From the NCBI RefSeq assembly GCF_002008315.2, contig NZ_MVDG02000001.1, forward strand, positions 806,001-870,000: a DNA stretch of 64,000 nucleotides. Direction: 5' to 3'. The stretch is from Arthrobacter sp. KBS0703 (GTDB taxonomy: Bacteria; Actinomycetota; Actinomycetes; Actinomycetales; Micrococcaceae). Position 1 is the stretch's first letter; every line of letters starts with the position of its first letter. The position numbers and the translations under genes were made by a program. The notes below the pieces were generated by a model that saw nothing but the letters and a program-made list of their open reading frames with translations, had not been told where the DNA came from and made no database searches. Positions 18,635 through 29,589 of the stretch are shown piece by piece.

Positions 18635-19309
18635 ATGAAGGCACGCATTCTGGTAGTTGACGATGACGAGGCACTCGCAGAGATGATCGGCATCGTCCTG
18701 CGCAACGACGGCTTCGAGCCCGTTTTTTGCGCCGACGGCGGACAGGCCCTGGAAATCTTCCGTTCGTCGAAGCCGGATCTCGTGCTGCTGGATCTCATGC
18801 TCCCCGGTACCGACGGCATCGAGGTGTGCCGGCAGATCCGGGCCGAGTCGGATGTTCCCATCGTCATGCTGACGGCCAAATCCGACACCTCGGATGTGGT
18901 GCGCGGCCTGGAGTCCGGCGCCGACGACTACGTTCCCAAGCCCTTCAAGCCGGCGGAGCTCGTGGCCCGCGTCCGGGCACGCCTCCGCCCGGGCGACCAG
19001 AAGGCGCCGGAGACGCTGCGCATCGCGGACATCACGATCGACGTCGCCGGCCACCTCGTGAACCGCGGGGACGAGCGGATTTCCCTGACGCCCCTGGAGT
19101 TCGATCTCCTGGTGGCGCTGGCACGCAAGCCGTGGCAGGTGTTCACCCGCGAGCTGCTGCTGGAGCAGGTCTGGGGTTACCGGCATGCGGCGGATACCCG
19201 GCTGGTCAATGTCCATGTCCAGCGGCTGCGGTCAAAAATTGAACGTGATCCGGAAGCTCCGGAAGTAGTATTGACGGTTCGTGGTGTCGGCTATAAAGCA
19301 GGTTCCTGA
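18635..19309 (+). CDS. mtrA: Two-component response regulator MtrA
   Basis: This OmpR/PhoB-type regulator (224 residues) controls cell-wall and division genes in actinobacteria. The receiver domain has the acidic cluster VVDDDEA (residues 7-13), the phosphoacceptor Asp53 in LVLLDLMLPG, and LTAKSD with the conserved lysine. The winged-helix domain (residues 130-224) ends [13 protein letters not shown]. It is followed by the kinase gene with a 29-bp overlap and then lpqB, the invariant actinobacterial order. Confidence 0.96.
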   Translation: MKARILVVDDDEALAEMIGIVLRNDGFEPVFCADGGQALEIFRSSKPDLVLLDLMLPGTDGIEVCRQIRAESDVPIVMLTAKSDTSDVVRGLESGADDYVPKPFKPAELVARVRARLRPGDQKAPETLRIADITIDVAGHLVNRGDERISLTPLEFDLLVALARKPWQVFTRELLLEQVWGYRHAADTRLVNVHVQRLRSKIERDPEAPEVVLTVRGVGYKAGS

Positions 19310-21365
19310 ACCGCAGGGGCCCAATCCCTCTGATGCCCCGGTGGACTCCGCTCCCGGAGCCCCCTCGCCGAACCCTGCGACGGCGGAAAAGACGTCCGAT
19401 GCACCCCGCAAACCCGGTGCCCACCCCGTGCCGGAACACACCGACGCCTTTGGCGCGAGCCTCGCCAGGTTGCCGTCGCAGATCCGGATCTGGCGGCGCC
19501 GTGCGCTGATCGTCACAGTGCGGGTCGGCCGCCTGGTGCGCACCGGCATGGACCGGTTTTTCCCGGGAATCCGCTACCTCCTGCATTCCCTGCAGCGCCG
19601 GTGGCGCCGGTCGCTGCAGTTCCGGACTGTCCTGACCACACTGTTGCTGTCCATCAGCTCCTTTGCCATCGTGGGCGCCTACCTGTCCAACCAGATTGCC
19701 AACAACCTTTTCCAGGAGCGGCTGACCCAGGCGGAGTCCGAAACCCGCTATAACGTCAAGCAGGTGCAGGACACGTTCGACGGCGCGCAGGTCACCGACC
19801 AGTCCAGTGTGATCACCCTGGTCTATGACACGTTGAATGCCGTTGAGGGCAGGGGCTCTGTTATCCAGCGCCGCTACGTGTTCGAGGCAATGCCGGAGCA
19901 GACCAAGCCCCGCAACCGCTGGGTCGAGTCCCGGGCGTCCGACCAGCTGACCATCAGCGTCATCCCGCCCGAACTCCGGACCGCCGTGCAGAATTCCGGC
20001 AAAGAGCAGTTCTGGGCCTCCACCGAGTTCCCGGTGGGGACAGAAGACCGTCCCGGCATCGCCGTCGGAAACAAGGTTACGTTCAACGGCACCGTCTATG
20101 AGCTGTACCTGATCTATGACCTCAACACGGCACAACAAACGCTGAACGAGATCCAGAACGTCCTCTGGGCGGGCGGCGCGGCGCTGATCCTGATGATCGG
20201 CGGCATCGCCTGGTACGTCACCCGGAACGTCGTCAGCCCGGTGAGCCACGCCGCCGTAGTGTCCGAGAAGCTCGCGGCGGGGCAGCTGCAGGAGCGCATG
20301 GTGGTCAAGGGTGAAGATGAAATGGCACGCCTGGGAGCGTCCTTCAACCACATGGCCGCCAGCCTTCAGGAACAGATCACGCAGCTGGCCACGCTCTCCC
20401 AGATGCAGCAGCGGTTCGTCTCGGACGTATCCCACGAGCTGCGGACGCCGCTGACCACGGTGAGGATGGCGGCTGAGGTGCTCTTTGATGCCCGTCACGA
20501 TTTTGACCCTATTAATAAGAGGTCGGCCGAGCTGCTCTACAACCAGGTGGAACGATTCCAGTCGCTGCTGGCCGACCTGCTCGAAATCTCCCGGTTCGAC
20601 GCCGGCGTCGCCATGCTGGATGCCGAGGCCACGGACATCGTGCAGCTCGTGTCCCACGTCATGGAAGGGGTCTCGCCCGTTGCAGAGGAGTACGGCTCGG
20701 GCATGACCCTTAACGCCCCGGAGGGCAGCGTCGTGGTGGAAATGGATGCCCGACGCATTGACCGGATCCTGCGGAACCTGGTGCTGAACGCCCTCGAGCA
20801 TGGTGAAGGCCGGCCCGTCAACATCTCCGTGGCCTCCAATGAAACCGCGGTCGCCGTCACCGTCAGGGACCATGGAATCGGCATGAGCCCGGCGGAGGCT
20901 GCCCGGGTCTTCGACCGCTTCTGGCGCGCCGACCCTGCCCGTGCCCGCACCACGGGAGGCAGCGGGCTGGGGCTCTCCATCGCCACCGAGGACACGAAGC
21001 TCCACAACGGCTGGCTGCAGGCCTGGGGCAACCCGGGCGTCGGCTCCAATTTCCGGCTGACGCTGCCCCTGAAACAGGGCGGCACGATCACCAAGTCGCC
21101 CCTTCAGCTGGAGCCCGCGGATGTGGGCCTGCCCGGCCACGGCGCTGTCTCTTATACACATCTAGATGTGGGCAGCGCTGCTGCCGGGCCGGCGGACGCC
21201 GGTGACGACGCCATCCCCGCTGACGGCGCTGCCGCCGCTGAGGACGCTGCCGCCGCTGAGGCCGACGAAGCCCGCGTGCCTGGCGGTCCCCACGTGGCGG
21301 CCGGAACCCACGTGCCCGGTGGAACCCGGGCTTCGGGAGTGTCCGGGACAGGGGAGCGGTCATGA
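19281..21365 (+). CDS. mtrB: Sensor histidine kinase MtrB, with adapter residues in the C-terminal tail
   Basis: This is the membrane sensor kinase for MtrA. An N-terminal Pro-rich segment precedes helix 1 ([20 protein letters not shown]). An extracellular domain, helix 2 ([16 protein letters not shown]) and a HAMP domain follow. The H-box is [15 protein letters not shown], and the N, D and G boxes include [20 protein letters not shown] and [10 protein letters not shown]. The start (GTG 19281) is uncertain because the N-terminus is poorly conserved. At 21145-21170 a partial Nextera junction is read in frame as SYTHLDV, so the last 70 or so residues, an Ala/Gly/Pro-rich tail, are partly artificial and some tail may be lost. 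The catalytic parts are unaffected. Confidence 0.93.
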   Translation: MVSAIKQVPEPQGPNPSDAPVDSAPGAPSPNPATAEKTSDAPRKPGAHPVPEHTDAFGASLARLPSQIRIWRRRALIVTVRVGRLVRTGMDRFFPGIRYLLHSLQRRWRRSLQFRTVLTTLLLSISSFAIVGAYLSNQIANNLFQERLTQAESETRYNVKQVQDTFDGAQVTDQSSVITLVYDTLNAVEGRGSVIQRRYVFEAMPEQTKPRNRWVESRASDQLTISVIPPELRTAVQNSGKEQFWASTEFPVGTEDRPGIAVGNKVTFNGTVYELYLIYDLNTAQQTLNEIQNVLWAGGAALILMIGGIAWYVTRNVVSPVSHAAVVSEKLAAGQLQERMVVKGEDEMARLGASFNHMAASLQEQITQLATLSQMQQRFVSDVSHELRTPLTTVRMAAEVLFDARHDFDPINKRSAELLYNQVERFQSLLADLLEISRFDAGVAMLDAEATDIVQLVSHVMEGVSPVAEEYGSGMTLNAPEGSVVVEMDARRIDRILRNLVLNALEHGEGRPVNISVASNETAVAVTVRDHGIGMSPAEAARVFDRFWRADPARARTTGGSGLGLSIATEDTKLHNGWLQAWGNPGVGSNFRLTLPLKQGGTITKSPLQLEPADVGLPGHGAVSYTHLDVGSAAAGPADAGDDAIPADGAAAAEDAAAAEADEARVPGGPHVAAGTHVPGGTRASGVSGTGERS
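21145..21170. other. Partial Nextera junction adapter (assembly artefact)
   Basis: One complete 19-bp mosaic end (21145-21163) is followed by the first 7 bases of the second. The join may have been made at GATGTGGGC, which is shared with true sequence 26 bp upstream of the adapter. It adds spurious residues to the MtrB tail. Confidence 0.95.
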
Positions 21366-23080
21366 GCGGCCGGAGGCCGAACGTCCGCGGCGTGGTGGCG
21401 TGCGTTCTCGCCGTCGTGCTGCTGTTCCTGGCGTCCTGCGCCCAGATCCCCAGGTCCGGTCCCGTCGGCAAGAGCCGCGAAGAGGGCGCCGGAAATCCTA
21501 ATGCACCCGTTTTCTTCCCGCGCGCCCCCCTGACCGGATCAAGCCCGGAGGCGGTGATCGAGGACTTCTACAGCGCCGGCAGCGGATACGAGGATGACTA
21601 CGCGGTGGCGCGGCAGTACCTTACCCAGGCGTCCGCGGTCGCCTGGAAGCCGGATCAGCGGACGCTCGTCTTCCGGTCGGAGCAAGTCGTGAAAACCGGC
21701 GTCGAGGGCGTCTTCAACTACCAGCTGGACGTGGCATATTCCGTGGATGCCGACGGCGTGGCCACCCAGATGCCGGAAGGAACCAAGGAAAGCATCCCTG
21801 TCACCCTGGTGCAGGTCGACGGCGAGTGGCGCATTTCGAAAATTCCTGACGGCACGGCCATCCCCGAGGAAACCTTCCGGGTCATCTACGGGGCCTACCC
21901 GATCTACTTCTACGATCCGAGCTTCACGTACGCCGTTCCTGACGTGCGCTGGTTCATCAAGAAGAAAACCGTGAAGTCGATGACGAGTGCCCTGCTCGGC
22001 GGGCCGGCGCCGTATCTGAAGGGCGCCGTCGTCAGCGCCTTCCCCTCCGGCATGAAGCTGGCCCGCGAGTCCGTGCCGGTGGTTTCGGGAGCGGCGCAGG
22101 TGGACCTGTCGGCGAAGGAACTGACCGACGCCTCCACCGAGGACAGGCTCCGGATGCAGACTCAGCTGGCCCTGACGTTCCGCAGCCAGCCTGACGTGAT
22201 CAACGTAGAGCTCCGGGCCAACCAGGACCTTGTCCGCGTGGAGGACAACGGCTCGGTGCTGCCCCCGGTCCAGAACAGAAACGCTCCGGCACGCCAGATC
22301 GCCGTCAGCAACAACGAACTCGTGCGGTACGAGAACAACAGGATTTCGCCGCTGCCCGACATGCAGTCGGTCGCGGCGCTGAGGCCCCGTTCGCCTGCCG
22401 AATCGCCGGTCTCCCAGTCTGTTGCGTTCCTGAACGGCAGCCGCAGCACCCTGTATTCGATGGTGCCCGGGCAGCCCGCGCGTGCCCTGACGACCCGCTC
22501 GACCCTGACGCACCCTTCCTTCAGCCTGCACGACTGGGTGTGGACTGCGGGGCCGGGCGCCCAGGGAGTCACCGAGCTGACGGCATTCCGGCCCACTGGC
22601 GTGGCTGCCGGCGCCACGGTGCCTTCAGTGACGCTGACCCCTTCCTGGCTGGCGGGCCGCTCCGTGAAAGATTTCCGCGTCTCCCGCGAGGGGGTCCGGG
22701 CGCTGGTCATTTCCGAGCAAAACGGCCAGACACGCGTCCAGGTGACGGGAATCATCCGCAGTGCTGACGGAGCGCCCAAGGAGCTGACCACGCCCATCAC
22801 GCTGCAGGCCAGCGGCAGCCCGGACCAGGGCGCGTGGGTCAACGACACCACGGTTGTCGTGATGAAGGGCGCGGCGTCCGCAGACGTAACTCCGGAACTG
22901 CTGTCCCTCACCTCCGCCGAGCCGCAGAAGCTGGCCCCGTGGCCGGGGCTGGTGGCTCTCAGCGCCGGCAACGGACCCGAGGAGATCTTCGCCCAGTCTG
23001 CCGACGGCATTTTCCAAAGGCTGGGAAATGGCTGGTCCCCGCAACTGAAAGGGCCCACCGACCCTTCATTCCCTGGCTGA
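21362..23080 (+). CDS. lpqB: Lipoprotein LpqB
   Basis: This secreted lipoprotein (572 residues) modulates MtrB in mycobacteria. A basic N-region and hydrophobic core end in the lipobox LASC with Cys26. It is followed by a GerMN-like domain (about residues 190-330, [18 protein letters not shown]) and a C-terminal beta-propeller-like half. ATG 21362 overlaps the mtrB stop by 4 bp. The complete length and intact lipobox suggest a functional gene. Confidence 0.94.
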   Translation: MSGRRPNVRGVVACVLAVVLLFLASCAQIPRSGPVGKSREEGAGNPNAPVFFPRAPLTGSSPEAVIEDFYSAGSGYEDDYAVARQYLTQASAVAWKPDQRTLVFRSEQVVKTGVEGVFNYQLDVAYSVDADGVATQMPEGTKESIPVTLVQVDGEWRISKIPDGTAIPEETFRVIYGAYPIYFYDPSFTYAVPDVRWFIKKKTVKSMTSALLGGPAPYLKGAVVSAFPSGMKLARESVPVVSGAAQVDLSAKELTDASTEDRLRMQTQLALTFRSQPDVINVELRANQDLVRVEDNGSVLPPVQNRNAPARQIAVSNNELVRYENNRISPLPDMQSVAALRPRSPAESPVSQSVAFLNGSRSTLYSMVPGQPARALTTRSTLTHPSFSLHDWVWTAGPGAQGVTELTAFRPTGVAAGATVPSVTLTPSWLAGRSVKDFRVSREGVRALVISEQNGQTRVQVTGIIRSADGAPKELTTPITLQASGSPDQGAWVNDTTVVVMKGAASADVTPELLSLTSAEPQKLAPWPGLVALSAGNGPEEIFAQSADGIFQRLGNGWSPQLKGPTDPSFPG

Positions 23081-23122
23081 CCCGTTCGGGGGGAGTTTCC
23101 ACATACGGCAGTCGGGCTCTTC

Positions 23123-24025
23123 ATGCCGGGCCGTCCGGTCCGGCAGTCTTGGCGTGTGGGACAGCGACGAGCAGCTCAGCCGGGCAGGGGGCCGACAGAT
23201 CCCGACCTGCTGGTTCAGCCGGCATGGTCCGCGAGGCACCGCGGCGAACACCGGAAACGGATCCTGAAGGCCGCAGACCTGATTGCGGCAGCCGCAGCGG
23301 AGGTTCTGGCCTTGGCGCTGCCCATAGAGTGCGTCTGCTGCGGCCGGGAGGACCTGGCTATCTGCGCCGGCTGTGAGCGCCGGCTCCGGCTCCTGACCCG
23401 GCATCCGTTCCGGGCTGAGTCAGCGGCGCCTGCCCTCATGGATACTGACGGTTCGATCATTCTGCCGGTGGTGGCTGCCGGCATCTACCGGGAGGAACTC
23501 GCGCATTCGGTCCTGGCCTTCAAACGCCACGGACAGCGGCAGCTCCGGAGTGTCCTGGGCAACGCACTCGGGCGGGCGATCGCCGCCGCAGCCGCGGGCG
23601 ACCGGGGGATCGTTTTGGTGCCGGTGCCCAGCAGCAACAGCGCGTTCCGGACAAGAGGATTCAGCCCTGTCCATTTGCTGCTGGCCAGAGCCCTCCGCAG
23701 CAGCAGCAGCCTCAGCGGCGTCAGCTGCCAGGACGCCCTGCGGAAAGTCAGGATCGCGGGCGCACCGGCGGCATTGGCGGGTGGCCAGAAAGGGCTCGGC
23801 CGGGGGGACAGGGCCCGGAGGGTCCGCGGTTCCATGCGGGCCGTCCGGAGGGCTGCCCGGGGCGGGCTGCGGGGACGGCCGTGCATCATTGTCGACGACG
23901 TCCTGACCACCGGAGCGACCCTCGCTGAAGCTGCCAGAGCGGTCCATCAGGCAGGGGGAATTGTCCGCGGCGCGGTGGTCCTGGCGGCCACCCGCGCACC
24001 CGACGCGCCGCCCTCACCGGCGTAG
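23123..24025 (+). CDS. ComF family protein (phosphoribosyltransferase-like)
   Basis: The 300-residue ComF homologue combines a Cys-rich N-terminal zinc-ribbon-like segment (IECVCCGREDLAICAGC near residues 70-86) with a type I phosphoribosyltransferase domain. The PRPP motif is IIVDDVLTTGATLAEA near residue 255. ComF proteins act in DNA uptake in competent bacteria, but actinobacterial copies beside lpqB are widespread and their role is not established. The start is uncertain: the first 45 residues look non-conserved, and a later start is possible. Confidence 0.85.
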   Translation: MPGRPVRQSWRVGQRRAAQPGRGPTDPDLLVQPAWSARHRGEHRKRILKAADLIAAAAAEVLALALPIECVCCGREDLAICAGCERRLRLLTRHPFRAESAAPALMDTDGSIILPVVAAGIYREELAHSVLAFKRHGQRQLRSVLGNALGRAIAAAAAGDRGIVLVPVPSSNSAFRTRGFSPVHLLLARALRSSSSLSGVSCQDALRKVRIAGAPAALAGGQKGLGRGDRARRVRGSMRAVRRAARGGLRGRPCIIVDDVLTTGATLAEAARAVHQAGGIVRGAVVLAATRAPDAPPSPA

Positions 24026-24229
24026 GACTTGGCATGCCGGGCCTACCGGAGACATACAAAAAAATAAACAGCGAAAGGATGAATAACTCGTTGCTATGAA
24101 CTAACGTCGGGTATGGGTACCAAGATCAGTTGTACCTTTCGATAGCGGCTCGGAAAGGGGCTCGACTGTCAATCAGATCGTCCCCGCGAAGTGCCGCCGT
24201 CGTGTCACCGAAGTCATTTGGAGGGCACC
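24026..24229. other. Intergenic region with the hpf leader
   Basis: This is a 204-bp region between comF and hpf. It is noticeably AT-richer around 24056-24120. Apart from the candidate stress-sigma promoter listed separately and GGAGG before the hpf ATG, I see no structured element. Confidence 0.5.
24090..24114 (+). promoter_or_regulatory. Candidate general-stress (SigB/SigF-like) promoter of hpf
   Basis: GTTG at 24090-24093 and GGGTAT at 24109-24114 are spaced 15 bp apart. This resembles the GTTT-N14-16-GGGTAT pattern of actinobacterial stress sigma factors. The -35 has one mismatch. A stress promoter would suit a ribosome hibernation gene. Confidence 0.3.
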
Positions 24230-24955
24230 ATGGAGTTCATGATCAGCGGACGAAATCTGACGGTCTCGGACCGATTCCGCGAATACGCCGGCGAGAAGAT
24301 CTCGAAGATCGAATCGCTTGGGGACAAGGTCCAGAGGGTCGACGCGAAGGTTTCGAAGGAAACGAATGCGCGTCAGACCGGTGACCAGCTCACAGTCGAA
24401 GTGACAGTCCTGGGCCGCGGCCCCGTGATCCGTGCCGAAGCAAGCGCCGCAGACAAGTTCGCCGCTTTCGATCTCGCCTACAACAAGCTGCTTGAGCGGC
24501 TGCGTCGGGCCAAGGACCGCAAGAAGGTCCACCACGGGCGGCACACGCCCAAGGCGGTGCGCGAGGCAACAGCAACCCTGGAGCCCGCGAGCCCCAATGA
24601 GCCGATTTACGTCGAAGCGAGCCACCGCCCCGAACCTGCTCCGGAGCCGGCCGAGAAGTCGCCGTACGACGTCGACAACGACATTCCTGCCGGTGATTCG
24701 CCGGTACTGATCCGCCGCAAGGTGTTCCCGGCCGCCTCCCTTACCCTCGATGACGCCGTGGACAACATGGAACTTATCGGCCACGACTTTTACCTCTTCG
24801 TGGACAAGGCCACGAATGCCCCTTCCGTCGTGTACCGCCGCCGGGGCTGGACGTACGGTGTTATCACCCTGGACCATTACTGCGAGCCCGGTGAGAACAC
24901 GCATGAAGAGAAGATCCACGCGTACCGCTCGGACGACGCGGCCGCGACTGCATAA
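24230..24955 (+). CDS. hpf: Ribosome hibernation promoting factor, long form
   Basis: The 241-residue protein binds the 30S decoding centre and dimerises ribosomes in stationary phase or stress. The N-terminal S30AE domain (about residues 1-105) starts MEFMISGRNLTVSDRFREY. An Ala/Pro/Glu-rich linker follows. The C-terminal dimerisation domain (about residues 155-235) has FPAASLTLDDAVDNMELIGH and the GVI segment near its end. ATG 24230 has GGAGG 7 bp upstream. It occupies the slot of Rv3241c, just upstream of secA1 in mycobacteria. Confidence 0.95.
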   Translation: MEFMISGRNLTVSDRFREYAGEKISKIESLGDKVQRVDAKVSKETNARQTGDQLTVEVTVLGRGPVIRAEASAADKFAAFDLAYNKLLERLRRAKDRKKVHHGRHTPKAVREATATLEPASPNEPIYVEASHRPEPAPEPAEKSPYDVDNDIPAGDSPVLIRRKVFPAASLTLDDAVDNMELIGHDFYLFVDKATNAPSVVYRRRGWTYGVITLDHYCEPGENTHEEKIHAYRSDDAAATA

Positions 24956-24984
24956 GATAGTGCCCAAACAACGAAAGGGTTGAC

Positions 24985-26201
24985 ATGGGTGCATCGCTGA
25001 GCCTTTCACAGGCCCGGCGGATCGCCCTGGCAGCACAGGGATTGGACAAAGGACGGCCCGCCGGCCCCGTGACTTCACGGACGGTGGGCCGGACCTTTGC
25101 CCGGATCCAGCTGGTCCAGATCGACTCTGTCAATGTCCTGGCACGGAGCCATTTCCTGCCGTTCTTTTCCCGGCTCGGCAACTATGACCGGGCCATCCTC
25201 CAGCAGATGTCCGGAAAACATCCCCGGCGCATGATGGAGTACTGGGCGCATGAAGCCAGTTTCATCCGGCCAGAGCACTTCCTGGATCTCGTGGCCTGGC
25301 AGAACCGCACTTGGGTAGGGGCCTCAGCCATGGATCCGGGTCTGCGTTCCGGCGTGACCGGCCGCATCCTTGAGGCCTTGGCCGGCGGCAAGCCCATGAC
25401 GGCGGCTGAGCTCACGGCGAGGATCGGGCATGTGGAGGACCGCAAGCACGTCAACTGGGGCTGGAACTGGAATGCGGTCAAGCGGGTTCTGGAACACCTC
25501 TTTGAAGAAGGCGTGGTGTCTGCCGCGTCGCGGACGGAGCAGTTCGAACGCAAGTATGCACTGACGCGCAGCGTCCTGCCCGGGCACGCGCTGGACACGG
25601 CGCCGGAGCCAGGGGAATCGATGGACAGGCTTATCGAGGCCGCGGCACAGGCACACGGGATCGGTACGGTGCGGTGTTTCGCAGACTATTTCCGGACGCC
25701 GCTCAAGGCCGCAGCGCTCTCGGTGGAGCACCTCGTGGACAGCGGACGGCTGGTTCCTGTCACAGTGGACGGCTGGGACAGGAAGCTGTACCGCCATACA
25801 GATGCGCGGCTGCCGCGCACGGCCACAGGCAGGGCACTGCTCAGCCCCTTTGACTCCCTGGTCTTCGAGCGGCGCAGGCTTGAAGAGCTCTTTGTCTCTT
25901 ATACACATCTAGATGTGTATAAGAGACAGGCTTCGGCTACTACGTCCTACCCTTCCTGCTCCGGGACCGCCTCGTGGCGAGGGTGGACCTCAAGGCTGAC
26001 CGGGCCGGCAGCCGGCTCTTGGCCAAGGCGTGCTTTGCCGAGCCGGACGCGCCGGCGGACACCGCCGTCGAACTGGCCGCGGAACTGCGGCTGATGGCCG
26101 ACTGGCTCGGGCTCGCCGAGGTGGTTGTGTCCCCGGTAGGGGACCTTTCCGCCAGTGTCGCGGCCGCCGTCAATGCGCCGGCGCCGCCGTATCCGCTCTG
26201 A
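24985..26201 (+). CDS. YcaQ-like DNA glycosylase (HTH_42 / AlkX family), interrupted by an adapter artefact
   Basis: This is a winged-helix DNA glycosylase family protein; E. coli YcaQ unhooks interstrand crosslinks. The N-terminal part carries the QxD catalytic motif of YcaQ-type enzymes in [16 protein letters not shown] (about residues 36-50) and the YWAHEASFI segment. It reads cleanly to [20 protein letters not shown] Nextera junction at 25893-25929 follows, and the C-terminus resumes as [20 protein letters not shown] in another frame. Relatives have about 20 residues between these points (an F-Y-I-E-x-Y type motif), so about 60 bp appear lost. The natural gene is presumably intact, about 400 residues. 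Confidence 0.85.
25893..25929. other. Nextera mate-pair junction adapter (assembly artefact)
   Basis: Two head-to-head 19-bp mosaic ends, the first lacking its initial C. It replaces part of the glycosylase gene and causes an apparent frameshift. Confidence 0.97.
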
Positions 26202-26285
26202 GGGAACAGGCGCAACGTGCTGTGCGTCTCTCCCGTAGACTGAACACGCCAGAATTCGGCAGCATGAGACTGGGAGCAACTTCAC

Positions 26286-29018
26286 GTGGCATCACTAATC
26301 GAAAAACTTCTCCGCACGGGTGACAAGAAAACCCTGAGGCAACTGCGGAACTATGCCGATTCCATTAACGCCCTTGAAGACTCATTCAAAACTTTCACCG
26401 ATGCTGAGCTGCGTGAAGAAACGGACCGGCTCCGGGCCCGCCACCAGGACGGTGAAACGCTCGACGATCTCCTTCCCGAGGCCTTTGCCGCTGTCCGGGA
26501 AGCGTCCTCCCGCACCTTGGGCATGCGCCACTTTGACGTACAGCTCATGGGCGGTGCGGCGCTTCACCTCGGCAACATCGCGGAGATGAAAACCGGTGAA
26601 GGCAAGACGCTTGTGGCCACCGCTCCGGCCTATCTCAACGCCCTGGCCGGCAACGGCGTTCACGTTGTCACCGTGAATGACTACCTGGCCGAATACCAGT
26701 CGGAACTGATGGGCCGCGTCTACCGGTTCCTCGGCCTCAGCAGCGGCTGCATCCTTTCCAACCAGGACCCGTCGGTCCGCCGGGAGCAGTACGCCGCCGA
26801 CATCACGTACGGCACCAACAACGAATTCGGCTTCGACTACCTGCGCGACAACATGGCCTGGGACCAGTCCGAGCTCGTCCAGCGCGGACACCACTTTGCG
26901 ATCGTGGATGAAGTCGACTCCATCCTGATCGACGAGGCCCGGACCCCGCTGATCATCTCCGGCCCCGCCCAGGGTGACACCAACCGCTGGTACAGCGAGT
27001 TCGCGAAGGTCGTGCTCCGCCTGCAGCCGGACCACGACTACGAAGTCGACGAAAAGAAGCGCACAGTCGGCGTCCTCGAAAGCGGGATCGAAAAGGTCGA
27101 GGACTACCTGGGCATCCAGAATCTCTACGAATCCGCCAACACGCCGCTGATCGGTTTCCTCAACAACGCCATTAAGGCCAAGGAACTGTTCAAGCGGGAC
27201 AAGGACTACGTCATCCTGGACGGCGAAGTGCTCATCGTCGACGAGCACACCGGCCGTATTCTCGCCGGCCGCCGCTACAACGAGGGCATGCACCAGGCGA
27301 TCGAAGCCAAAGAAGGCGTCGAAATCAAGGCCGAGAACCAGACCCTCGCCACGGTGACGCTGCAGAACTACTTCCGCATGTACGGCAAACTCTCCGGCAT
27401 GACCGGCACCGCGGAAACAGAAGCCGCGGAATTCATGAGCACCTACAAGCTGGGCGTCGTCGCCATCCCGACCAACCGGGACATGCAGCGGATCGACCAG
27501 TCTGACCTCGTCTACAAGAACGAAGCCGTCAAGTTCGACGCCGTCGTCCGGGACATCGCTGAGCGCCACGAAAAGGGCCAGCCCGTCCTGGTGGGCACCA
27601 CGAGCGTCGAGAAGAGCGAATACCTCTCACGGCTGCTCGCCAAGGAAGGCATCCGCCACGAGGTCCTCAACGCCAAGAACCACGCCCGTGAGGCCGCCAT
27701 CGTGGCTCAGGCTGGCCGCAAGGGAGCCGTGACCGTCGCCACCAACATGGCCGGCCGCGGTACTGACATCATGCTCGGCGGCAACGCCGAGTTCACGGCC
27801 ATCGCCGAGCTTGCCCAGCGCGGCCTTGACCCGGAGGAGAACTCCGAAGAGTACGAGGCCGCATGGCCTGCCGCCCTCGCGGCTGCCAAGCAGGCCGTCA
27901 AGGACGAGCACGAAGAGGTGCTGGATCTCGGCGGCCTCTATGTCCTGGGCACCGAGCGCCACGAATCACGCCGGATCGACAACCAGCTGCGCGGCCGCTC
28001 CGGACGCCAGGGAGACCCGGGCGAGTCCCGCTTCTACCTCTCACTCACCGACGACCTCATGCGGCTGTTCAACTCAGGCGCAGCGGAGCGCCTGATGAAC
28101 AGCTCCGTGCCTGACGATGTGGCGCTTGAATCCAAACTCGTCTCCCGTGCCATCGCGTCGGCCCAGGGCCAGGTCGAGGGCAGGAATGCCGAGCAGCGCA
28201 AGAACGTCCTGAAGTACGACGACGTCCTCAACCGCCAGCGCGAGGCAATCTACGGCGACCGCCGTCGGATCCTTGAGGGCGACGACCTCCACGAGAAGGT
28301 CCAGTACTTCATCGAAGACACCATCAACGCCCTGATCGACGCCGCCACCGCCGAGGGCAACGGCGACGACTGGGACTTCGACCAGCTCTGGACGAACCTC
28401 AAGACGCTCTATCCCGTCAGCGTCACGGCGCACGACGTCATCGATGAGGCCGGCGGAAAGTCCCGGATCACGGTTGAATTCCTGAAGGAAGAGATCCTGT
28501 CCGACGCGCGGCTCATGTACCAGGCCCGCGAGGAAACCATCGGTTCCGAAAGCATGCGCGAGCTTGAGCGGCGCGTTGTCCTTTCCGTCATCGGCCGCAA
28601 ATGGCAGGAACACCTGTATGAGATGGACTACCTGAAGGAGGGCATCGGCCTGCGCGCCATGGCCCAGCGCGATCCGCTGGTCGAGTACCAGCGCGAGGGC
28701 TTCACGATGTTCCAGGCCATGATGGAAGCCATCCGCGAGGAGAGCGTCGGGTTCCTGTTCAACCTTGAGGTTGAAGTCACCCCTGCCGAGGACGTGGTCA
28801 TTGCCGATGCCGCGGGCGGCCACACCGAACACCACGAGCCGCAGATCCACGCCGCCGGGCTGGAAGCTCCCGAGAAGCCGGCCCAGCTGCAGTACACGGC
28901 GCCGGGTGAAGACGGCGGGGCCCAGACGCGCATTGAGGGCAGGTCCACCGGGCGCTCGGGAAACCCGGCCAAGGCCGGATCGCAGGACCGCCGTGATGCC
29001 AAGAAGAAGAAGCGTTAG
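26286..29018 (+). CDS. secA: Preprotein translocase ATPase SecA
   Basis: SecA drives Sec-dependent protein export through SecYEG (910 residues). NBD1 has [11 protein letters not shown] (Walker A, near residue 105) and [18 protein letters not shown] (Walker B). The [16 protein letters not shown] signature, the NBD2 motif NMAGRGTDI and [11 protein letters not shown] are all present. The helical scaffold and wing regions follow. The C-terminus is Gly/Ala-rich and ends in KKKKR without the SecB-binding zinc motif, as usual for actinobacterial SecA1. GTG 26286 is preceded by GGGAG at suitable distance. Confidence 0.97.
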   Translation: MASLIEKLLRTGDKKTLRQLRNYADSINALEDSFKTFTDAELREETDRLRARHQDGETLDDLLPEAFAAVREASSRTLGMRHFDVQLMGGAALHLGNIAEMKTGEGKTLVATAPAYLNALAGNGVHVVTVNDYLAEYQSELMGRVYRFLGLSSGCILSNQDPSVRREQYAADITYGTNNEFGFDYLRDNMAWDQSELVQRGHHFAIVDEVDSILIDEARTPLIISGPAQGDTNRWYSEFAKVVLRLQPDHDYEVDEKKRTVGVLESGIEKVEDYLGIQNLYESANTPLIGFLNNAIKAKELFKRDKDYVILDGEVLIVDEHTGRILAGRRYNEGMHQAIEAKEGVEIKAENQTLATVTLQNYFRMYGKLSGMTGTAETEAAEFMSTYKLGVVAIPTNRDMQRIDQSDLVYKNEAVKFDAVVRDIAERHEKGQPVLVGTTSVEKSEYLSRLLAKEGIRHEVLNAKNHAREAAIVAQAGRKGAVTVATNMAGRGTDIMLGGNAEFTAIAELAQRGLDPEENSEEYEAAWPAALAAAKQAVKDEHEEVLDLGGLYVLGTERHESRRIDNQLRGRSGRQGDPGESRFYLSLTDDLMRLFNSGAAERLMNSSVPDDVALESKLVSRAIASAQGQVEGRNAEQRKNVLKYDDVLNRQREAIYGDRRRILEGDDLHEKVQYFIEDTINALIDAATAEGNGDDWDFDQLWTNLKTLYPVSVTAHDVIDEAGGKSRITVEFLKEEILSDARLMYQAREETIGSESMRELERRVVLSVIGRKWQEHLYEMDYLKEGIGLRAMAQRDPLVEYQREGFTMFQAMMEAIREESVGFLFNLEVEVTPAEDVVIADAAGGHTEHHEPQIHAAGLEAPEKPAQLQYTAPGEDGGAQTRIEGRSTGRSGNPAKAGSQDRRDAKKKKR

Positions 29019-29043
29019 GACTTAGGGCGTCTGTAAGAACAAA

Positions 29044-29077
29044 GTGAGGGACCGGAGCAGTTGCTCCGGTCCCTCAC
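29044..29077. terminator. Long hairpin between secA and the convergent Rv3235-family gene
   Basis: A 16-bp perfect inverted repeat (29044-29059 with 29062-29077) has a 2-nt centre. There is no T run on the + side, but the - side ends in TTTGTT, so it best terminates the leftward transcript and may also stop secA. Confidence 0.65.
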
Positions 29078-29092
29078 TGCTTCCGGGCCGGC

Positions 29093-29521
29093 TCATCCGA
29101 TTTCAAGGGCGGTCACGCGCCAGACCTGCTTGCTTCGTTCCAACCGGACGGCGACAGCCCGTGTCCGAAGTTCGTCGATCACCACCGCGCTGGCTTCGTA
29201 GATGTCCGGTGTCACCTCACAGGCCCGAACCGACCTGACCGTGGGGTTCCGGTGCAGGCCGCCCAGCCTGCGCGGTGACCTGGCTGCCTCGTGGCGGATC
29301 AGGGAGACACGGTGCTGCAGGGCCGTCAGGCAGCGCTGGTCCAGCCGGCGCGCCAGCTGATGGATCGGCCGCGTGCCGGCAAGGACCTCAATGGCGGCCT
29401 GGACCGTGGCTCTCGTAATGGCGTGGATTTCGCGCATTTCCTCCGTCCCCGCGGCCCGGATGGAAGGGGCAAACTGGGGCCTTGCGGTGCCCGCGCTCCG
29501 GACGGGAGTTAAAGCAGTCAT
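29093..29521 (-). CDS. Rv3235 family protein
   Basis: The 142-residue protein belongs to an actinobacterial family of unknown function named after M. tuberculosis Rv3235. Residues 25-80 are helical, with EIHAITRATVQAAIEVLAGTRP and an LDQRCLTAL segment. The C-terminal half is a predicted beta-rich Arg/Val-rich domain that ends VWRVTALEIG. ATG 29521 is chosen because AAAGGA precedes it; an earlier in-frame codon would add a non-conserved tail. It lies 68 bp downstream of the LysM gene on the same strand, so the two are probably co-transcribed. It has no membrane segment. Confidence 0.8.
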   Translation of the reverse strand: MTALTPVRSAGTARPQFAPSIRAAGTEEMREIHAITRATVQAAIEVLAGTRPIHQLARRLDQRCLTALQHRVSLIRHEAARSPRRLGGLHRNPTVRSVRACEVTPDIYEASAVVIDELRTRAVAVRLERSKQVWRVTALEIG

Positions 29522-29589
29522 GATTCGGTCCTTTGGTTGCAGTGGCATGGCGGGACGGCAGTTGCACGGACGGATCACCCACCCGCGGG

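Noticed and set aside
19206..21161. 651-codon - strand frame opposite mtrB
   Set aside because: Shadow of mtrB; its putative start lies in adapter sequence.
21171..21361. Ala/Gly/Pro-rich MtrB tail as a new functional domain
   Set aside because: Low complexity, begins at an adapter join, and may be incomplete.
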